Below, in pieces: positions 20,950 to 32,040 of a stretch of DNA of 64,000 bases. Origin of the DNA: Vibrio sp. 10N.286.49.B1 (lineage in GTDB: Bacteria; Pseudomonadota; Gammaproteobacteria; Enterobacterales; Vibrionaceae); the NCBI RefSeq assembly GCF_002873335.1, contig NZ_MCUW01000014.1, positions 1-64,000 on the forward strand. Reading direction: 5' to 3'. A program made the position numbers and the translations under genes. Positions within the stretch are counted from its first letter, which is position 1. Each line of letters opens with the position of its first letter. The notes under the pieces are model-generated. The model saw nothing but the letters and a program-made list of their open reading frames with translations. It was not told the origin of the DNA and made no database searches.

Positions 20950-21762
20950 ATGAGTTTGAACCAACAAGAATCGACATCGTTATCTTCTATGCCTTTAGTC
21001 ATCAAGCTGGGTGGCGCAGCGTTATCGTGCACACAGACATTGAATCAACTGTTTGTTGCGATTTCGAATTATCAGAAACAAGCCGAGCGTGAGATCGTTA
21101 TTGTGCACGGTGGCGGTTATCTTGTGGATGACCTGATGCAGAAGTTGAACCTTCCAACAGAAAAGAAGCAGGGTTTACGTGTCACGCCTTATGATCAGAT
21201 TCCACTGATTGCTGGTGCCTTAGCTGGCACGGCGAATAAACTCCTACAAGGTGATGCAATCAAAGCGGGATTGAACGCTGTGGGCTTGAGCCTTGCTGAC
21301 GGCGGATTGTGTGAAGTGACGGAGTTGAACCCTGAACTTGGCGCTGTTGGTAATGCACAACCTGGAAACCCAGCCGTGTTACAAGCCATTTTAAAAACAG
21401 GCGCGCTGCCAATCATTAGTTCAATCGGTCTTGATAATAATGGCCAACTGATGAATGTTAATGCCGATCAAGCCGCGGTTGCCGTTGCTGGTGCTTTGGA
21501 CGCTGAATTAGTTCTGCTGTCGGATGTGAGTGGTGTACTGGACGGCAAGGGTCACTTGCTACCGACGCTGACTCAAGAGCAAGCGGATGCATTAATCAAG
21601 GGGCATGTGATTACCGATGGCATGATTGTTAAGGTTCAAGCTGCGCTGCAGGCTGCCAGTGAGCTAGGCCGCCCGATTGAAGTGGCAACGTGGCGTTATC
21701 CTGAAAAATTAATTGACCTGTTTGCTGGCAAAAGCATCGGGACTCAGTTTGTACCAAACTAG
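20950..21762 (+). CDS. argB: Acetylglutamate kinase
   Basis: Phosphorylates N-acetylglutamate in arginine synthesis. Amino-acid-kinase fold: KLGGAAL near the N-terminus, [25 protein letters not shown] and the DGMIVKV region. Length is 270 residues with the chosen start (E. coli 258); the extra N-terminal dozen residues are polar and an internal ATG lies at 20989, but CAGGAGAG precedes 20950. Confidence 0.95.
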   Translation: MSLNQQESTSLSSMPLVIKLGGAALSCTQTLNQLFVAISNYQKQAEREIVIVHGGGYLVDDLMQKLNLPTEKKQGLRVTPYDQIPLIAGALAGTANKLLQGDAIKAGLNAVGLSLADGGLCEVTELNPELGAVGNAQPGNPAVLQAILKTGALPIISSIGLDNNGQLMNVNADQAAVAVAGALDAELVLLSDVSGVLDGKGHLLPTLTQEQADALIKGHVITDGMIVKVQAALQAASELGRPIEVATWRYPEKLIDLFAGKSIGTQFVPN

Positions 21763-21940
21763 TGTATAACTAGCTAATTAGTTGAATTGATTTATTAAAC
21801 AACGTTTAGCCAACCAGGCTGACGATAACCAAATCTAGACTGTGTGGCGATAGGCGGCACAGTGAAATGAATAGACAAAACCAAATTTAAAACCCGAGAC
21901 GCTGACCGCCAATTCAGGCTCGGACATTAGGAGAGAAACC

Positions 21941-23161
21941 ATGAGCAAGAAAGCAGTAAAGAAAGTTGTTGTAGCCTATTCTGGCGGTCTTGATACTTCC
22001 GTTATCATTCCGTGGCTAAAAGAAAACTACGATTGTGAGGTTGTCGCATTTGTGGCTGATGTCGGTCAAGGTGAGCAAGAGCTCATTGGCATTGAAGAAA
22101 AAGCAAAAGCATCGGGCGCGTCGGAGTGTTACATCGCTGACCTAAAAGAAGAAATGGTGTCAGAGTATATTTACCCAACCCTTAAAACGGGCGCATACTA
22201 TGAGGGTAAATACCTACTTGGTACGTCAATGGCTCGTCCAATCATTGCTAAAGCACAGGTTGAAGTCGCACGTAAAGTAGGGGCAGATGCTTTGTGCCAC
22301 GGTTGTACCGGTAAGGGGAACGACCAAGTACGTTTTGAAGGGGCATTTGCCGCGCTAGCACCCGATTTACACGTTATTGCCCCTTGGCGCGAATGGGACT
22401 TAGTGAGCCGTGAAGAATGTCTCGATTACCTAGCGGAACGTAATATTCCTTGTACGGCATCGCTAACGAAAATCTACTCACGTGATGCAAATGCATGGCA
22501 CATCTCAACAGAAGGTGGCGTGTTAGAAGATACATGGAATGCGCCTAACGATGATTGCTGGGATTGGACTGTGGATCCAGAGCAAGCACCTAATGAATCT
22601 GAATCTGTGACAGTACAAGTAGTGAAAGGTGAAGTGGTTGCGGTTGATGGCGAGACGATGACCCCATATAACGCACTGGTTTACCTGAATGAAAAGGGCG
22701 CTAAGCATGGTGTGGGTCGTATCGACATCGTTGAGAACCGTTTAGTGGGCATGAAGTCTCGTGGTTGTTATGAAACTCCAGGTGGCACCATCATGATGGA
22801 AGCGTTGCGTGCGGTTGAGCAGTTGGTGTTGGATAAAGCCGCATTTGAATTCCGTGAAGAGCTTGGCGTGAAAGCTTCTCACCTCGTTTATGACGGTCGT
22901 TGGTTTACCCCGCTGTGCAAATCTATCCTTGCAGCAAGCGAAGAGTTGGCGCAAGACGTCAATGGTGAGGTTGTGATTAAGCTTTACAAAGGCCAAGCTA
23001 CCGTGACGCAAAAGCGTTCTGACAATAGCTTGTACTCAGAAGAGTTCGCTACCTTTGGTGAAGATGAGGTCTACGACCAAAGCCACGCAGAAGGCTTCAT
23101 CCGTTTGTATTCACTTTCAAGTCGTATCAGAGCGTTGAATGAGGCGAAGAAAAACAAATAA
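21941..23161 (+). CDS. argG: Argininosuccinate synthase
   Basis: ATP-dependent ligation of citrulline and aspartate. N-type ATP pyrophosphatase loop YSGGLDTS at 13-20; also [13 protein letters not shown] and the aspartate/citrulline-binding [10 protein letters not shown] region. 406 residues is the usual length for this type. AGGAGAGA precedes the ATG. Located after argCB with a 178-nt gap, so it may have its own promoter. Confidence 0.97.
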   Translation: MSKKAVKKVVVAYSGGLDTSVIIPWLKENYDCEVVAFVADVGQGEQELIGIEEKAKASGASECYIADLKEEMVSEYIYPTLKTGAYYEGKYLLGTSMARPIIAKAQVEVARKVGADALCHGCTGKGNDQVRFEGAFAALAPDLHVIAPWREWDLVSREECLDYLAERNIPCTASLTKIYSRDANAWHISTEGGVLEDTWNAPNDDCWDWTVDPEQAPNESESVTVQVVKGEVVAVDGETMTPYNALVYLNEKGAKHGVGRIDIVENRLVGMKSRGCYETPGGTIMMEALRAVEQLVLDKAAFEFREELGVKASHLVYDGRWFTPLCKSILAASEELAQDVNGEVVIKLYKGQATVTQKRSDNSLYSEEFATFGEDEVYDQSHAEGFIRLYSLSSRIRALNEAKKNK

Positions 23162-23255
23162 TGCCATTGGTTGCTATTTGAATTAAGGTTAACCCACTTG
23201 CTTTGCAAGTGGGTTTCTTGTTTTAGAGAGACTAAAAAATAACACAGTAGATATT

Positions 23256-23293
23256 TATGAATAATTATGTGAAATAAGTGAATTTTTACTTTA
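23256..23293. promoter_or_regulatory. ArgR box pair upstream of argH(A)
   Basis: TGAAT-AATT-ATGTG starts at 23258 and TGAAT-TTTT-ACTTT at 23279. The perfect TGAAT arms are exactly 21 bp apart (18-bp boxes with a 3-bp gap, as in E. coli). They lie about 110-145 nt before the argH start, over the expected promoter. Confidence 0.7.
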
Positions 23294-23320
23294 TTTTCTT
23301 TTTGATTTGCCGTAAGTTGA

Positions 23321-25276
<1,956 letters not shown>

Positions 25277-25300
25277 CTTGTTGAATTGTAATGTTATAAT

Positions 25301-25441
25301 TTGATGGTCGAAAATAATTCAAGAAAAGATCATTTTTTTGGGAACCAATGAGAAAAAGCCCGGTCTATTAAAGTACCACTGCTTTTTCTTAGAAGAATCT
25401 AAGAAGGCCCCAGGTCAGATTTGACACTGGGGCTTTTTTCT
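25301..25441 (+). ncRNA. Candidate small RNA 3' of argH (or extended argH 3' end)
   Basis: A perfect TATAAT (25295-25300) begins 19 nt after the argH stop. About 130 nt later comes a strong terminator. Between them is an inverted repeat AGAAAAAGC / GCTTTTTCT. There is no clear -35, so an independent promoter is unproven. Position equals that of oxyS in E. coli (argH-oxyS-oxyR), but I see no sequence similarity to OxyS. Confidence 0.35.
25407..25441 (+). terminator. Intrinsic terminator after argH
   Basis: GCCCCAG pairs with CTGGGGC, and an inner GTCA/TGAC extends the stem with one bulged A. It is followed by TTTTTT. Confidence 0.9.
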
Positions 25442-25523
25442 TTTTAGCGGTAAGTAACCTCATTGCCATGTATACCCATTCCTCTTCGTATGCGCTGCCT
25501 TTTATCTCTTCTCGCTCTACTTT

Positions 25524-25551
25524 CCTGACCTGACCTGACCTGACCTGACCT
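25524..25551. repeat. Pentamer tandem repeat, CCTGA x5
   Basis: Five perfect copies of CCTGA plus CCT, in the gap between the convergent argH and flavoprotein genes. Confidence 0.93.
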
Positions 25552-25591
25552 ACATTTGTTTGCCCAAAGACAAAAGATTTAGCGTAGCGAC

Positions 25592-25622
25592 AAAAAAACG
25601 CCAAACCTATTATGGTTTAGCG
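25592..25622 (-). terminator. Intrinsic terminator of the flavoprotein gene
   Basis: On the minus strand CGCTAAACC pairs with GGTTTGGCG (one U-G pair) around ATAATA, followed by seven T. It lies about 80 nt past the stop. Confidence 0.85.
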
Positions 25623-25701
25623 CTTATTGGCTTGTCTGCGTATGACTTGCTTCTAGATGACTGGTCTTTATGCTAAAGACGAAGCATCGATCGCGACCTT
25701 G

Positions 25702-27156
25702 TTAACAACCAGGGCCACAATCCAAGCAGTGCTTGATGGTTTCTGGGCCAAGATGAAGCTTGGCATTCAGGTCTCGAAGCGCGGCTCGAACTCCCTCTTC
25801 GATCACTGGGTGGTAAAAGGGCATGTCGAGCATATTCGATATGGTCATTTGATTCTGGTGTGCCCATGCGAGTAGGTGCGCTAAGTGCTCCGCATTTGGG
25901 CCTATCATCTCTGCACCCAAGAATCGACCAGTACCTTGTTCGCCATAGACGTGCAGAATACCTTTATTGCGCAGCATGACTCGAGATCGCCCTTGGCTCT
26001 CAAATGACACTTCGCCCGTGGCAAAACAACCACAATTCCCGAGGCGTTGCTCAAGTTGCTTAAACGACTCACCGACCATGGCGATCTGTGGATCGGAGAA
26101 TACCGCGGAAATGGTACTTCTTCGCAGACCCGCACGGATGTCAGGAAAACGCCCGGCATTATCGCCTGCAATACGGCCTTGATCGGCGGCTTCATGTAAT
26201 AATGGAAGCTGATTGCTGGCATCACCGGAAATAAATATATTACTGGCCGACGTTTGTAGCGTGTAGTGATCGGCGGTAGGGACACCACGTTCATCGAGCT
26301 CAACCGTGGTGTTTTCAAGCGATAGCTTGTCAACGTTTGGTCGACGCCCCGTTGCCGCTAACACATAGTCCACAACAAACGTTTCAAGGTTACCCTCAAG
26401 GTTGATGAATTGAATCTCGACTTTATCGCCTTCGATACGCTTCATGCTCTCTACTTTGACATCGGCATCAAGGTAGAACTCTTCTTGGAAGGCATTGTTG
26501 GCGTAATTCATGACGTCAGGGTCAGTTAATGGTCCTACTTGCCCACCCAGTCCAAATACCTTGGTTTTAACCCCAAGACGGTGCAAGGCCTGTCCTAGTT
26601 CAAGACCGATTACGCCAGGGCCAAAGACGGCGATGGATTCAGGCAGGTCATCCCAATCGAAGACGTTGTCGTTGACGATCAATCGGTCACCAAGCTCGTT
26701 CCATACGCCAGGGTAGGCTGGACGTGATCCAGTGGCGATAACGATACGTTCTGCGGTGATCGTGGTGTGTCCATCAACCAGCAGCGTATTGTTATCAAGG
26801 AATGTGGCATAGCCGGAGATCTTATCCTCTGCGGGGATCTCATCGACACCTTCTAGAACAAAACCCACAAAGCGATCGCGTTCGCTTTTGATGCGAGCCA
26901 TGACTTCCTTACCATTGATGATGGTTTCACCCTGCGGGTAAATCCCAAAACCTGGCGCTTTTTCAATTTGGTGTACGCTTTCTGCTGCCGCTATGAGCAA
27001 CTTTGAAGGCATGCATCCCACACGAGCACATGTGGTTCCGTAGGGACCACCCTCTATCATAACCACATTATCGGTATGAGCTTTGGCGGCGCGATAGGCA
27101 CCCAGACCGGCGGTGCCACCACCAATAATGGCGACATTTACATTCAATTGTTTCAT
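25702..27156 (-). CDS. Dihydrolipoamide dehydrogenase-like flavoprotein disulfide reductase
   Basis: Class I pyridine-nucleotide disulfide oxidoreductase. FAD site VAIIGGGTAGLGAYRAA (about 8-24), redox pair in TTCARVGCMPSK (C-x4-C), NAD(P) site VFGPGVIGLELG, second FAD motif IFISGDA, and C-terminal base HPVIEEG. It ends in an unusual cysteine-rich tail, CLDCGPGC. Length is 484 residues. It is not the pyruvate-dehydrogenase E3: no complex genes lie nearby. It is 110 nt after the hybrid peroxiredoxin on the same strand, beside oxyR, so a role in thiol defence is inferred. Substrate unknown. Confidence 0.82.
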   Translation of the reverse strand: MKQLNVNVAIIGGGTAGLGAYRAAKAHTDNVVMIEGGPYGTTCARVGCMPSKLLIAAAESVHQIEKAPGFGIYPQGETIINGKEVMARIKSERDRFVGFVLEGVDEIPAEDKISGYATFLDNNTLLVDGHTTITAERIVIATGSRPAYPGVWNELGDRLIVNDNVFDWDDLPESIAVFGPGVIGLELGQALHRLGVKTKVFGLGGQVGPLTDPDVMNYANNAFQEEFYLDADVKVESMKRIEGDKVEIQFINLEGNLETFVVDYVLAATGRRPNVDKLSLENTTVELDERGVPTADHYTLQTSASNIFISGDASNQLPLLHEAADQGRIAGDNAGRFPDIRAGLRRSTISAVFSDPQIAMVGESFKQLEQRLGNCGCFATGEVSFESQGRSRVMLRNKGILHVYGEQGTGRFLGAEMIGPNAEHLAHLLAWAHQNQMTISNMLDMPFYHPVIEEGVRAALRDLNAKLHLGPETIKHCLDCGPGC

Positions 27157-27266
27157 AGCGGTATCTCTTTAAGCGAAATTGAGGGATTGGAAAGAAGAAG
27201 AGGAAATGTGCGCTCGTGTTTCTCGCCCAAGTACAGGGTGACTTGGACGAGAAAGTCACGAAGTGG

Positions 27267-27995
27267 TTAGCCTAGGTATGCTTCTAACTCTTCGCTACCG
27301 CCAATGTGCTTACCACCGATGAAGACTTGTGGCACCGTTGTGCGACCGCTGATAGCGCGTAGGCTGACCGTTGTTGCGTCTTTTCCTAATACGACTTCTT
27401 CATACTGAAGACCGTGATCAATCAGGTTTTGTTTCGCTTTAGCGCAGAAAGGACAGCCTGGTTTAGTGAAGACGGTAATCGATTCTTGTGTTTTGTAGTC
27501 TGGTGCAACGTGCTTCAGCATGGTGTCAGCATCAGAAACCTTGAACGGGTCGCCTGGCTCATTTGGTTCAATGAACATTTTTTCTACCACGCCATTTTTC
27601 ACTAGCATGCTATAGCGCCATGAGCGTTTGCCAAAGCCGATGTCATTTTTGTCTACCAACATACCCATACCGTCGGTAAAGTCGCCATTGCCATCAGGGA
27701 TGAACGTAATGTTTTCTGCTTCTTGATCCGCTTTCCATGCATTCATAACAAACGTGTCGTTCACCGAAACACAGACGACTTCATCAACACCGTGGTCTTT
27801 AAAGACAGAGAATAGCTCGTTGTAACGAGGTAGGTGGCTTGATGAACACGTTGGAGTGAAGGCGCCTGGTAGGCTGAATACGATGACGGTTTTATCTTTA
27901 AATAGCTCATCTGTTGTGACGTTAACCCAAGCGTCGCCTTGGCGAGTAGGAAAGGTGACTTGTGGAACTGACTGGCCTTCTTTTGATGCAAACAT
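27267..27995 (-). CDS. Peroxiredoxin 5-glutaredoxin hybrid peroxidase
   Basis: Glutathione-dependent peroxidase. The N-terminal peroxiredoxin domain has the peroxidatic Cys50 in PGAFTPTC; the C-terminal glutaredoxin domain has CPFC at 181-184 and the TVPQVFIGG glutathione-binding loop. The architecture and 242-residue length match the Haemophilus influenzae hybrid Prx5. The ATG at 27995 has AAGGA upstream; seven extra upstream codons were rejected. It is divergent from oxyR with a full OxyR site between, so peroxide induction is likely. Confidence 0.95.
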   Translation of the reverse strand: MFASKEGQSVPQVTFPTRQGDAWVNVTTDELFKDKTVIVFSLPGAFTPTCSSSHLPRYNELFSVFKDHGVDEVVCVSVNDTFVMNAWKADQEAENITFIPDGNGDFTDGMGMLVDKNDIGFGKRSWRYSMLVKNGVVEKMFIEPNEPGDPFKVSDADTMLKHVAPDYKTQESITVFTKPGCPFCAKAKQNLIDHGLQYEEVVLGKDATTVSLRAISGRTTVPQVFIGGKHIGGSEELEAYLG

Positions 27996-28108
27996 ATGAT
28001 GTCCTTTTAAATACAATAATTTGGATTTGTGAATTATTCACATTGAGCTTAGCGGTTGCTGCTCTGTTTCGTTGGGATCATTATCAAAAAAACGCGTTGA
28101 TAGTTCCA

Positions 28109-28145
28109 ATCGTTTATTGTTATGGTATTGATAGTTATTTTCTAT
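28109..28145. promoter_or_regulatory. OxyR tetramer binding site between the hybrid peroxiredoxin and oxyR
   Basis: Two 15-bp half elements separated by exactly 7 bp: ATCGTTTATTGTTAT (28109-28123) and ATAGTTATTTTCTAT (28131-28145). The second matches ATAG-N7-CTAT perfectly; the first matches 6 of 8 fixed positions. The 37-bp layout is that described for E. coli OxyR. It ends 11 nt before oxyR and starts about 113 nt before the peroxiredoxin gene. Confidence 0.82.
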
Positions 28146-28156
28146 CTGAGGTTGCA

Positions 28157-29044
28157 ATGAATATTCGAGACTTTGAATACTTAGTGGCGCTTGCTGAGCA
28201 CAAGCATTTTCGCAAGGCCGCGGAGGCGTGTTTTGTGAGTCAGCCAACGTTAAGCGGACAGATTCGTAAACTCGAAGATGAGATTGGTACGTCATTATTG
28301 GAGCGAAGCAGCCGACGAGTGCTGTTTACTGATCCGGGTTTACAGTTGGTTGAGCAGGCGAGACGCGTACTCAATGAAGTCAAAACCTTTCGGGAAATGG
28401 CGACAGGACAGAGCGGGGAGATGACTGGGCCGATGCACATTGGCTTTATCCCTACGGTAGGTCCATACCTATTGCCGAAAATTGTTCCCCAACTCAAAGA
28501 GATGTTTCCTGAACTCGAATTGTATCTTCATGAGGCACAGACTCACCAATTGGTTAGACAGTTAGAAGAAGGAAAATTGGATTGCCTTGTGCTGGCCTCC
28601 GTTGCAGAGACGGCACCATTCAAAGAGATCGAGGTCTATAATGAGCCACTAAGCATCGCTGTGCCATGTGATCATGAGTGGGCAGGCAAAGCTGAGCTGG
28701 ATATGTTGGAACTCAATGGTCGTACAGTACTGGCGCTAGGGGACGGCCATTGTCTGCGAGATCAAGCCTTAGGTTTCTGCTTTGCGGCAGGTGCGAAGGA
28801 TGATGAGCGTTTTAAAGCGACAAGCTTAGAAACGCTGCGCAACATGGTAGCAGCAGGCGCTGGGATCACCTTGTTGCCAGAGCTGTCATTGCCGAAAGAA
28901 AAGCAAAAGGATGGGGTGTGTTATGTGAATGCTGTTAATCCCACCCCGTCGAGAAGCTTAGTGTTAGCGTATCGTCCCGGTTCGCCATTGCGAGCACGTT
29001 TCGAGAAAATAGCCGAGGCGATAACAGGTTGTTTGCCTCGTTGA
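28157..29044 (+). CDS. oxyR: Hydrogen-peroxide sensor and regulator OxyR
   Basis: LysR-type activator of peroxide defence. Winged helix at about 1-60 (MNIRDFEYLVALAEHKHFRKAA), then an effector domain with Cys199 and Cys208 in GHCLRDQALGFC, the pair that forms the regulatory disulfide; the numbering equals E. coli. Length is 295 residues (E. coli 305). The start was set at the ATG after TGAGG; the frame is open 65 codons upstream, across the OxyR site, without LysR similarity. Confidence 0.97.
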   Translation: MNIRDFEYLVALAEHKHFRKAAEACFVSQPTLSGQIRKLEDEIGTSLLERSSRRVLFTDPGLQLVEQARRVLNEVKTFREMATGQSGEMTGPMHIGFIPTVGPYLLPKIVPQLKEMFPELELYLHEAQTHQLVRQLEEGKLDCLVLASVAETAPFKEIEVYNEPLSIAVPCDHEWAGKAELDMLELNGRTVLALGDGHCLRDQALGFCFAAGAKDDERFKATSLETLRNMVAAGAGITLLPELSLPKEKQKDGVCYVNAVNPTPSRSLVLAYRPGSPLRARFEKIAEAITGCLPR

Positions 29045-29070
29045 TGCCTTAAGTTAACTCAATCTATTAT

Positions 29071-29106
29071 TGTTGGTGTTGGTGTTGGTGTTGGTGTTGG
29101 TGCTGG
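29071..29106. repeat. Hexamer tandem repeat, TGTTGG x6
   Basis: Five perfect copies of TGTTGG and one TGCTGG, 26 bp after the oxyR stop and before the mrcA terminator. Confidence 0.93.
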
Positions 29107-29175
29107 TTTTTATCCTATTCCTAGCATTACCTCTAATACCCATACGTTGAAACATTTGGCCTTAAACAAACACGC

Positions 29176-29210
29176 ATAAAAAAGCCCTCTAATTACTTAG
29201 AGGGCTTTCT
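29176..29210 (-). terminator. Intrinsic terminator of mrcA
   Basis: A perfect 12-bp stem (29181-29192 with 29197-29208), loop of 4, and TTTTTT on the minus strand. The plus strand has a weaker T-run, so it may also stop oxyR. Confidence 0.9.
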
Positions 29211-29255
29211 GTTACCTATCAAAAGTTTGGTTTGATATTACTCGCCAATAACTGG

Positions 29256-31895
29256 CTAAAACAAGCTTTCACTTTCTGAGGCATCACTGGAATATAGAGT
29301 GTCAGTAAAGCTTTCTTGAACGTATTCTTTCGGTTCAGTGCCAATCTCAAAGTACTCAAACATAGACGATGAATCTGTTTTGTTTGATAGCAGTCCTGAT
29401 TCACGATCAATACGAACGCGTGTAATACCATTTGGGATTGCTTTGGCGGTTTGTGGCTCGTCTTCTAACACGACACGCATGAAATCAACCCAGGCAGGTT
29501 GCGCTGTTTTTGCACCAGCTTCAGCGCCTGAGATTTGCTCTTTACCAAGATTACTGTTGGTCGTTGTGCGACCTAGTTTTCTTTGGTGGTCATCAAATCC
29601 GACCCAAGCTGTGGCGACAATGCCAGGACCATAACCGTTATACCACGCATCTTTTGAGTCATTCGTCGTCCCTGTTTTTCCGCCAATATCGCGGCGTTCC
29701 AGTTTTTGAGCACGCCAGCCAGTACCATTCCAGCCCGTTCCATCACGCCAATTACCCCCACCCCAAATATTGCTATACATCATCTCACGAGTCAGAAACG
29801 CGGTCTGTTCTGATAACACATGTGGTGCATAATTGGGCTCATTGGAATCCATGTCTTCCTCATTAAAGTCAGTGAGTTCAACCGGTTCAAGAGCACTTGC
29901 ATTGGTCGCCTCTTCGATGCTTGGCGCATCGTCGCTATTGTTTGAGGCTAACATTTCTGGTGTTGGCATCCTTGGACAATCGGTGTGACAAATCACTTTA
30001 GGATTTGCTTCAAACTCGACTTTTCCAAATGGGTCTTCGACGCGACTGATGTAATAAGGCTCAACGTAATAGCCGCCGTTAGCAAAGACAGAGAACCCTT
30101 GTGCCATCTGGATTGGTGTTAGGCTGCCAGCCCCCAAAGCGATGGTTTCAGAGCGTGGTAACTTGGATTTATCAAAACCAAAGCGGGTTAAATAGTCGCG
30201 AGTGTCGTCTAATCCCACTTCTCGCAATACGCGTACAGCCATGACGTTTTTAGACTGCGCTAGGCCGATACGAAGACGAGTCGGGCCGGTATAGGTCGGT
30301 GGTGAGTTCTTAGGACGCCATGCCGTGCCCGCACTCTTGTCCCATTTATTGATAGGCGCGTCATTGACTAGGCTTGCCAGTGTCATGCCTTTATCGAGCG
30401 CGGCTGCGTAGATAAATGGCTTGATGCTTGAACCAACCTGACGTACCGATTGAGTGGCTCGGTTAAACTTGCTGTGCACGAAGTTAAAACCACCCACAAG
30501 CGACAGCACAGCGCCGTTCTGAGGATCGATAGCAACAAAAGCGGTATTGGCATTAGGCACTTGGCTCAATCGCCATGTGATGACTTTCGCTGGCATCTCC
30601 GCTTCGTCTTCAGTGGCGGTAGCGGTTTCTTTTGTATCATCAAGTGCTTCAATCTGACTTGCTCGCACCCAAATTTGTTCACCAACGGCCGTCACGTCTC
30701 CTGCTGACTTTGGTGCCGCACCTTGGCGCTCATCGGTTCTAAATTTGCGAGCCCATTTCATGTTGTCCCACTCAATGGTCTGTTCTTGATAACCCTTGAC
30801 CCAAACCGTGATGGATTTCGCATTCACTTTAGTGACCAGTGCAGGGCGTAGTTCGCCATAAGTCGGTTGTTTGCGCAGGTACTTAGTCATGTCTTCAGTA
30901 GACATGGCTGGTTGATCTGCCTTCCAGACGACTTTCTCTGCACCTCGGTAACCGTGGCGCTCATCGTAGGCCAAAAGATTATTGATCGCTGCGGTATGCG
31001 CCGCTTTTTGCAACTTAGAATCGACAGTCATGGTCACGCGCATACCGGATTCGTAAGCGTCGTCGCCGTAGCGTTTAACCATCCAAGCGCGTGCAATTTC
31101 AGCGACATAAGGCGCTCGGAGTTCGATTTCTGCCCCATGGTATTGCGAAATGATCGGCTCTGAACGCGCTTCATCGAACTGGGCTTGAGTGATGTATTTT
31201 TCACTGAGCATACGTGCCAAGACGACATTGCGGCGATGGGTGGCACGATCAATGGAGTAAATTGGGTTCATTGTAGATGGTGCTTTTGGCAATCCAGCAA
31301 GAACGGCTATCTCACTCAGCGTGAGCTGGTTAAGATCTCGACCAAAGTACGCTTGCGCTGCTGCACCAAAACCGTAGGAGCGATAACCAAGGAATATTTT
31401 ATTGACGTACAGCTCCATGATTTCTTGCTTGCTTAGCAGCTGCTCAATGTGCACGGCGATAAAGATCTCTTTTATCTTACGCATGACTTTTTTCTCATTG
31501 GATAAGAAAAAGTTACGAGCAAGCTGCTGAGTGATCGTACTGGCACCTTGAGACGCACTGCCTGATGCAATAACGGCAACAGCAGCACGAGTGATTCCTA
31601 TTGGGTCAAAGCCATAGTGGTCGTAATAACGACTATCTTCTGTGGCAATGAGTGCATGAATCAAATCCTGGGGAATCTCATCATAAGTAAGGGGGATGCG
31701 TCGTTTCTCGCCAAATTGTGCGATCAGCTTCCCATCTTGGCTAAGCACCTGCATAGGGGTTTGGAGCTGGACGTCTTTAAGCGTTGCAACGTCAGGCAGT
31801 TCTGGTTTTACGTAGTAGTAAAACCCAATAATAGTACTCACTCCAAAGAGTATGCAAATAAATGCAAATACCAACAGTCTCTTTATGAACTTCAC
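29256..31895 (-). CDS. mrcA: Penicillin-binding protein 1A
   Basis: Bifunctional class A PBP that polymerises and cross-links peptidoglycan in the periplasm. An N-terminal membrane anchor (about 5-28) is followed by the glycosyltransferase with catalytic Glu86 in ATEDSRYY and QGASTITQQLARN. The transpeptidase has SXXK in VGSSIKPF, SxN in QSKNV and KTG in GGKTGTTNDSKDAW. Length is 879 residues (E. coli 850). The start codon is GTG at 31895; MKFIKRLL aligns with the E. coli start. Divergent from pilM, as in most gammaproteobacteria. Confidence 0.97.
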   Translation of the reverse strand: MKFIKRLLVFAFICILFGVSTIIGFYYYVKPELPDVATLKDVQLQTPMQVLSQDGKLIAQFGEKRRIPLTYDEIPQDLIHALIATEDSRYYDHYGFDPIGITRAAVAVIASGSASQGASTITQQLARNFFLSNEKKVMRKIKEIFIAVHIEQLLSKQEIMELYVNKIFLGYRSYGFGAAAQAYFGRDLNQLTLSEIAVLAGLPKAPSTMNPIYSIDRATHRRNVVLARMLSEKYITQAQFDEARSEPIISQYHGAEIELRAPYVAEIARAWMVKRYGDDAYESGMRVTMTVDSKLQKAAHTAAINNLLAYDERHGYRGAEKVVWKADQPAMSTEDMTKYLRKQPTYGELRPALVTKVNAKSITVWVKGYQEQTIEWDNMKWARKFRTDERQGAAPKSAGDVTAVGEQIWVRASQIEALDDTKETATATEDEAEMPAKVITWRLSQVPNANTAFVAIDPQNGAVLSLVGGFNFVHSKFNRATQSVRQVGSSIKPFIYAAALDKGMTLASLVNDAPINKWDKSAGTAWRPKNSPPTYTGPTRLRIGLAQSKNVMAVRVLREVGLDDTRDYLTRFGFDKSKLPRSETIALGAGSLTPIQMAQGFSVFANGGYYVEPYYISRVEDPFGKVEFEANPKVICHTDCPRMPTPEMLASNNSDDAPSIEEATNASALEPVELTDFNEEDMDSNEPNYAPHVLSEQTAFLTREMMYSNIWGGGNWRDGTGWNGTGWRAQKLERRDIGGKTGTTNDSKDAWYNGYGPGIVATAWVGFDDHQRKLGRTTTNSNLGKEQISGAEAGAKTAQPAWVDFMRVVLEDEPQTAKAIPNGITRVRIDRESGLLSNKTDSSSMFEYFEIGTEPKEYVQESFTDTLYSSDASESESLF

Positions 31896-31926
31896 CGGAG
31901 ATTCCCTGATTGATTAAGGTTATGGG

Positions 31927-31963
31927 TAGGTAATTACTTGTACTCTAGACCAAAAATTACCTA
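31927..31963. repeat. Inverted repeat in the mrcA-pilM promoter region
   Basis: TAGGTAATT at 31927-31935 and AATTACCTA at 31955-31963: 9-bp perfect arms, 28 bp centre to centre. It sits in the middle of the only promoter region for both units and looks like a spaced operator. The binding protein is unknown. Confidence 0.55.
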
Positions 31964-32040
31964 TAGGGTTAATTAACGCTTATTTGGGCGTCAATCTCAA
32001 CCTTTTCACTTGGTTATTGTATTTGTTGAGGTTATTTCTT

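Larger units (their letters stand above)
25277..25701. other. argH-flavoprotein convergent intergenic region
   Basis: 425 nt containing a possible small RNA, a strong plus-strand terminator, a pentamer repeat and a minus-strand terminator. No protein gene is supported. Confidence 0.7.

Noticed and set aside
21763..21940. ARG box before argG (TGAATTGATTTATT at 21783)
   Set aside because: One arm is perfect but the other is poor and no partner lies 21 bp away.
25702..27156. Pyruvate/2-oxoglutarate dehydrogenase E3 subunit (lpdA)
   Set aside because: No E1 or E2 genes adjacent, placed with peroxide-defence genes, and has an atypical cysteine tail.
27962..28156. 65-codon extension of oxyR
   Set aside because: It runs over the OxyR operator and part of the divergent peroxiredoxin start, and the LysR family begins at MNIRDFEYL.
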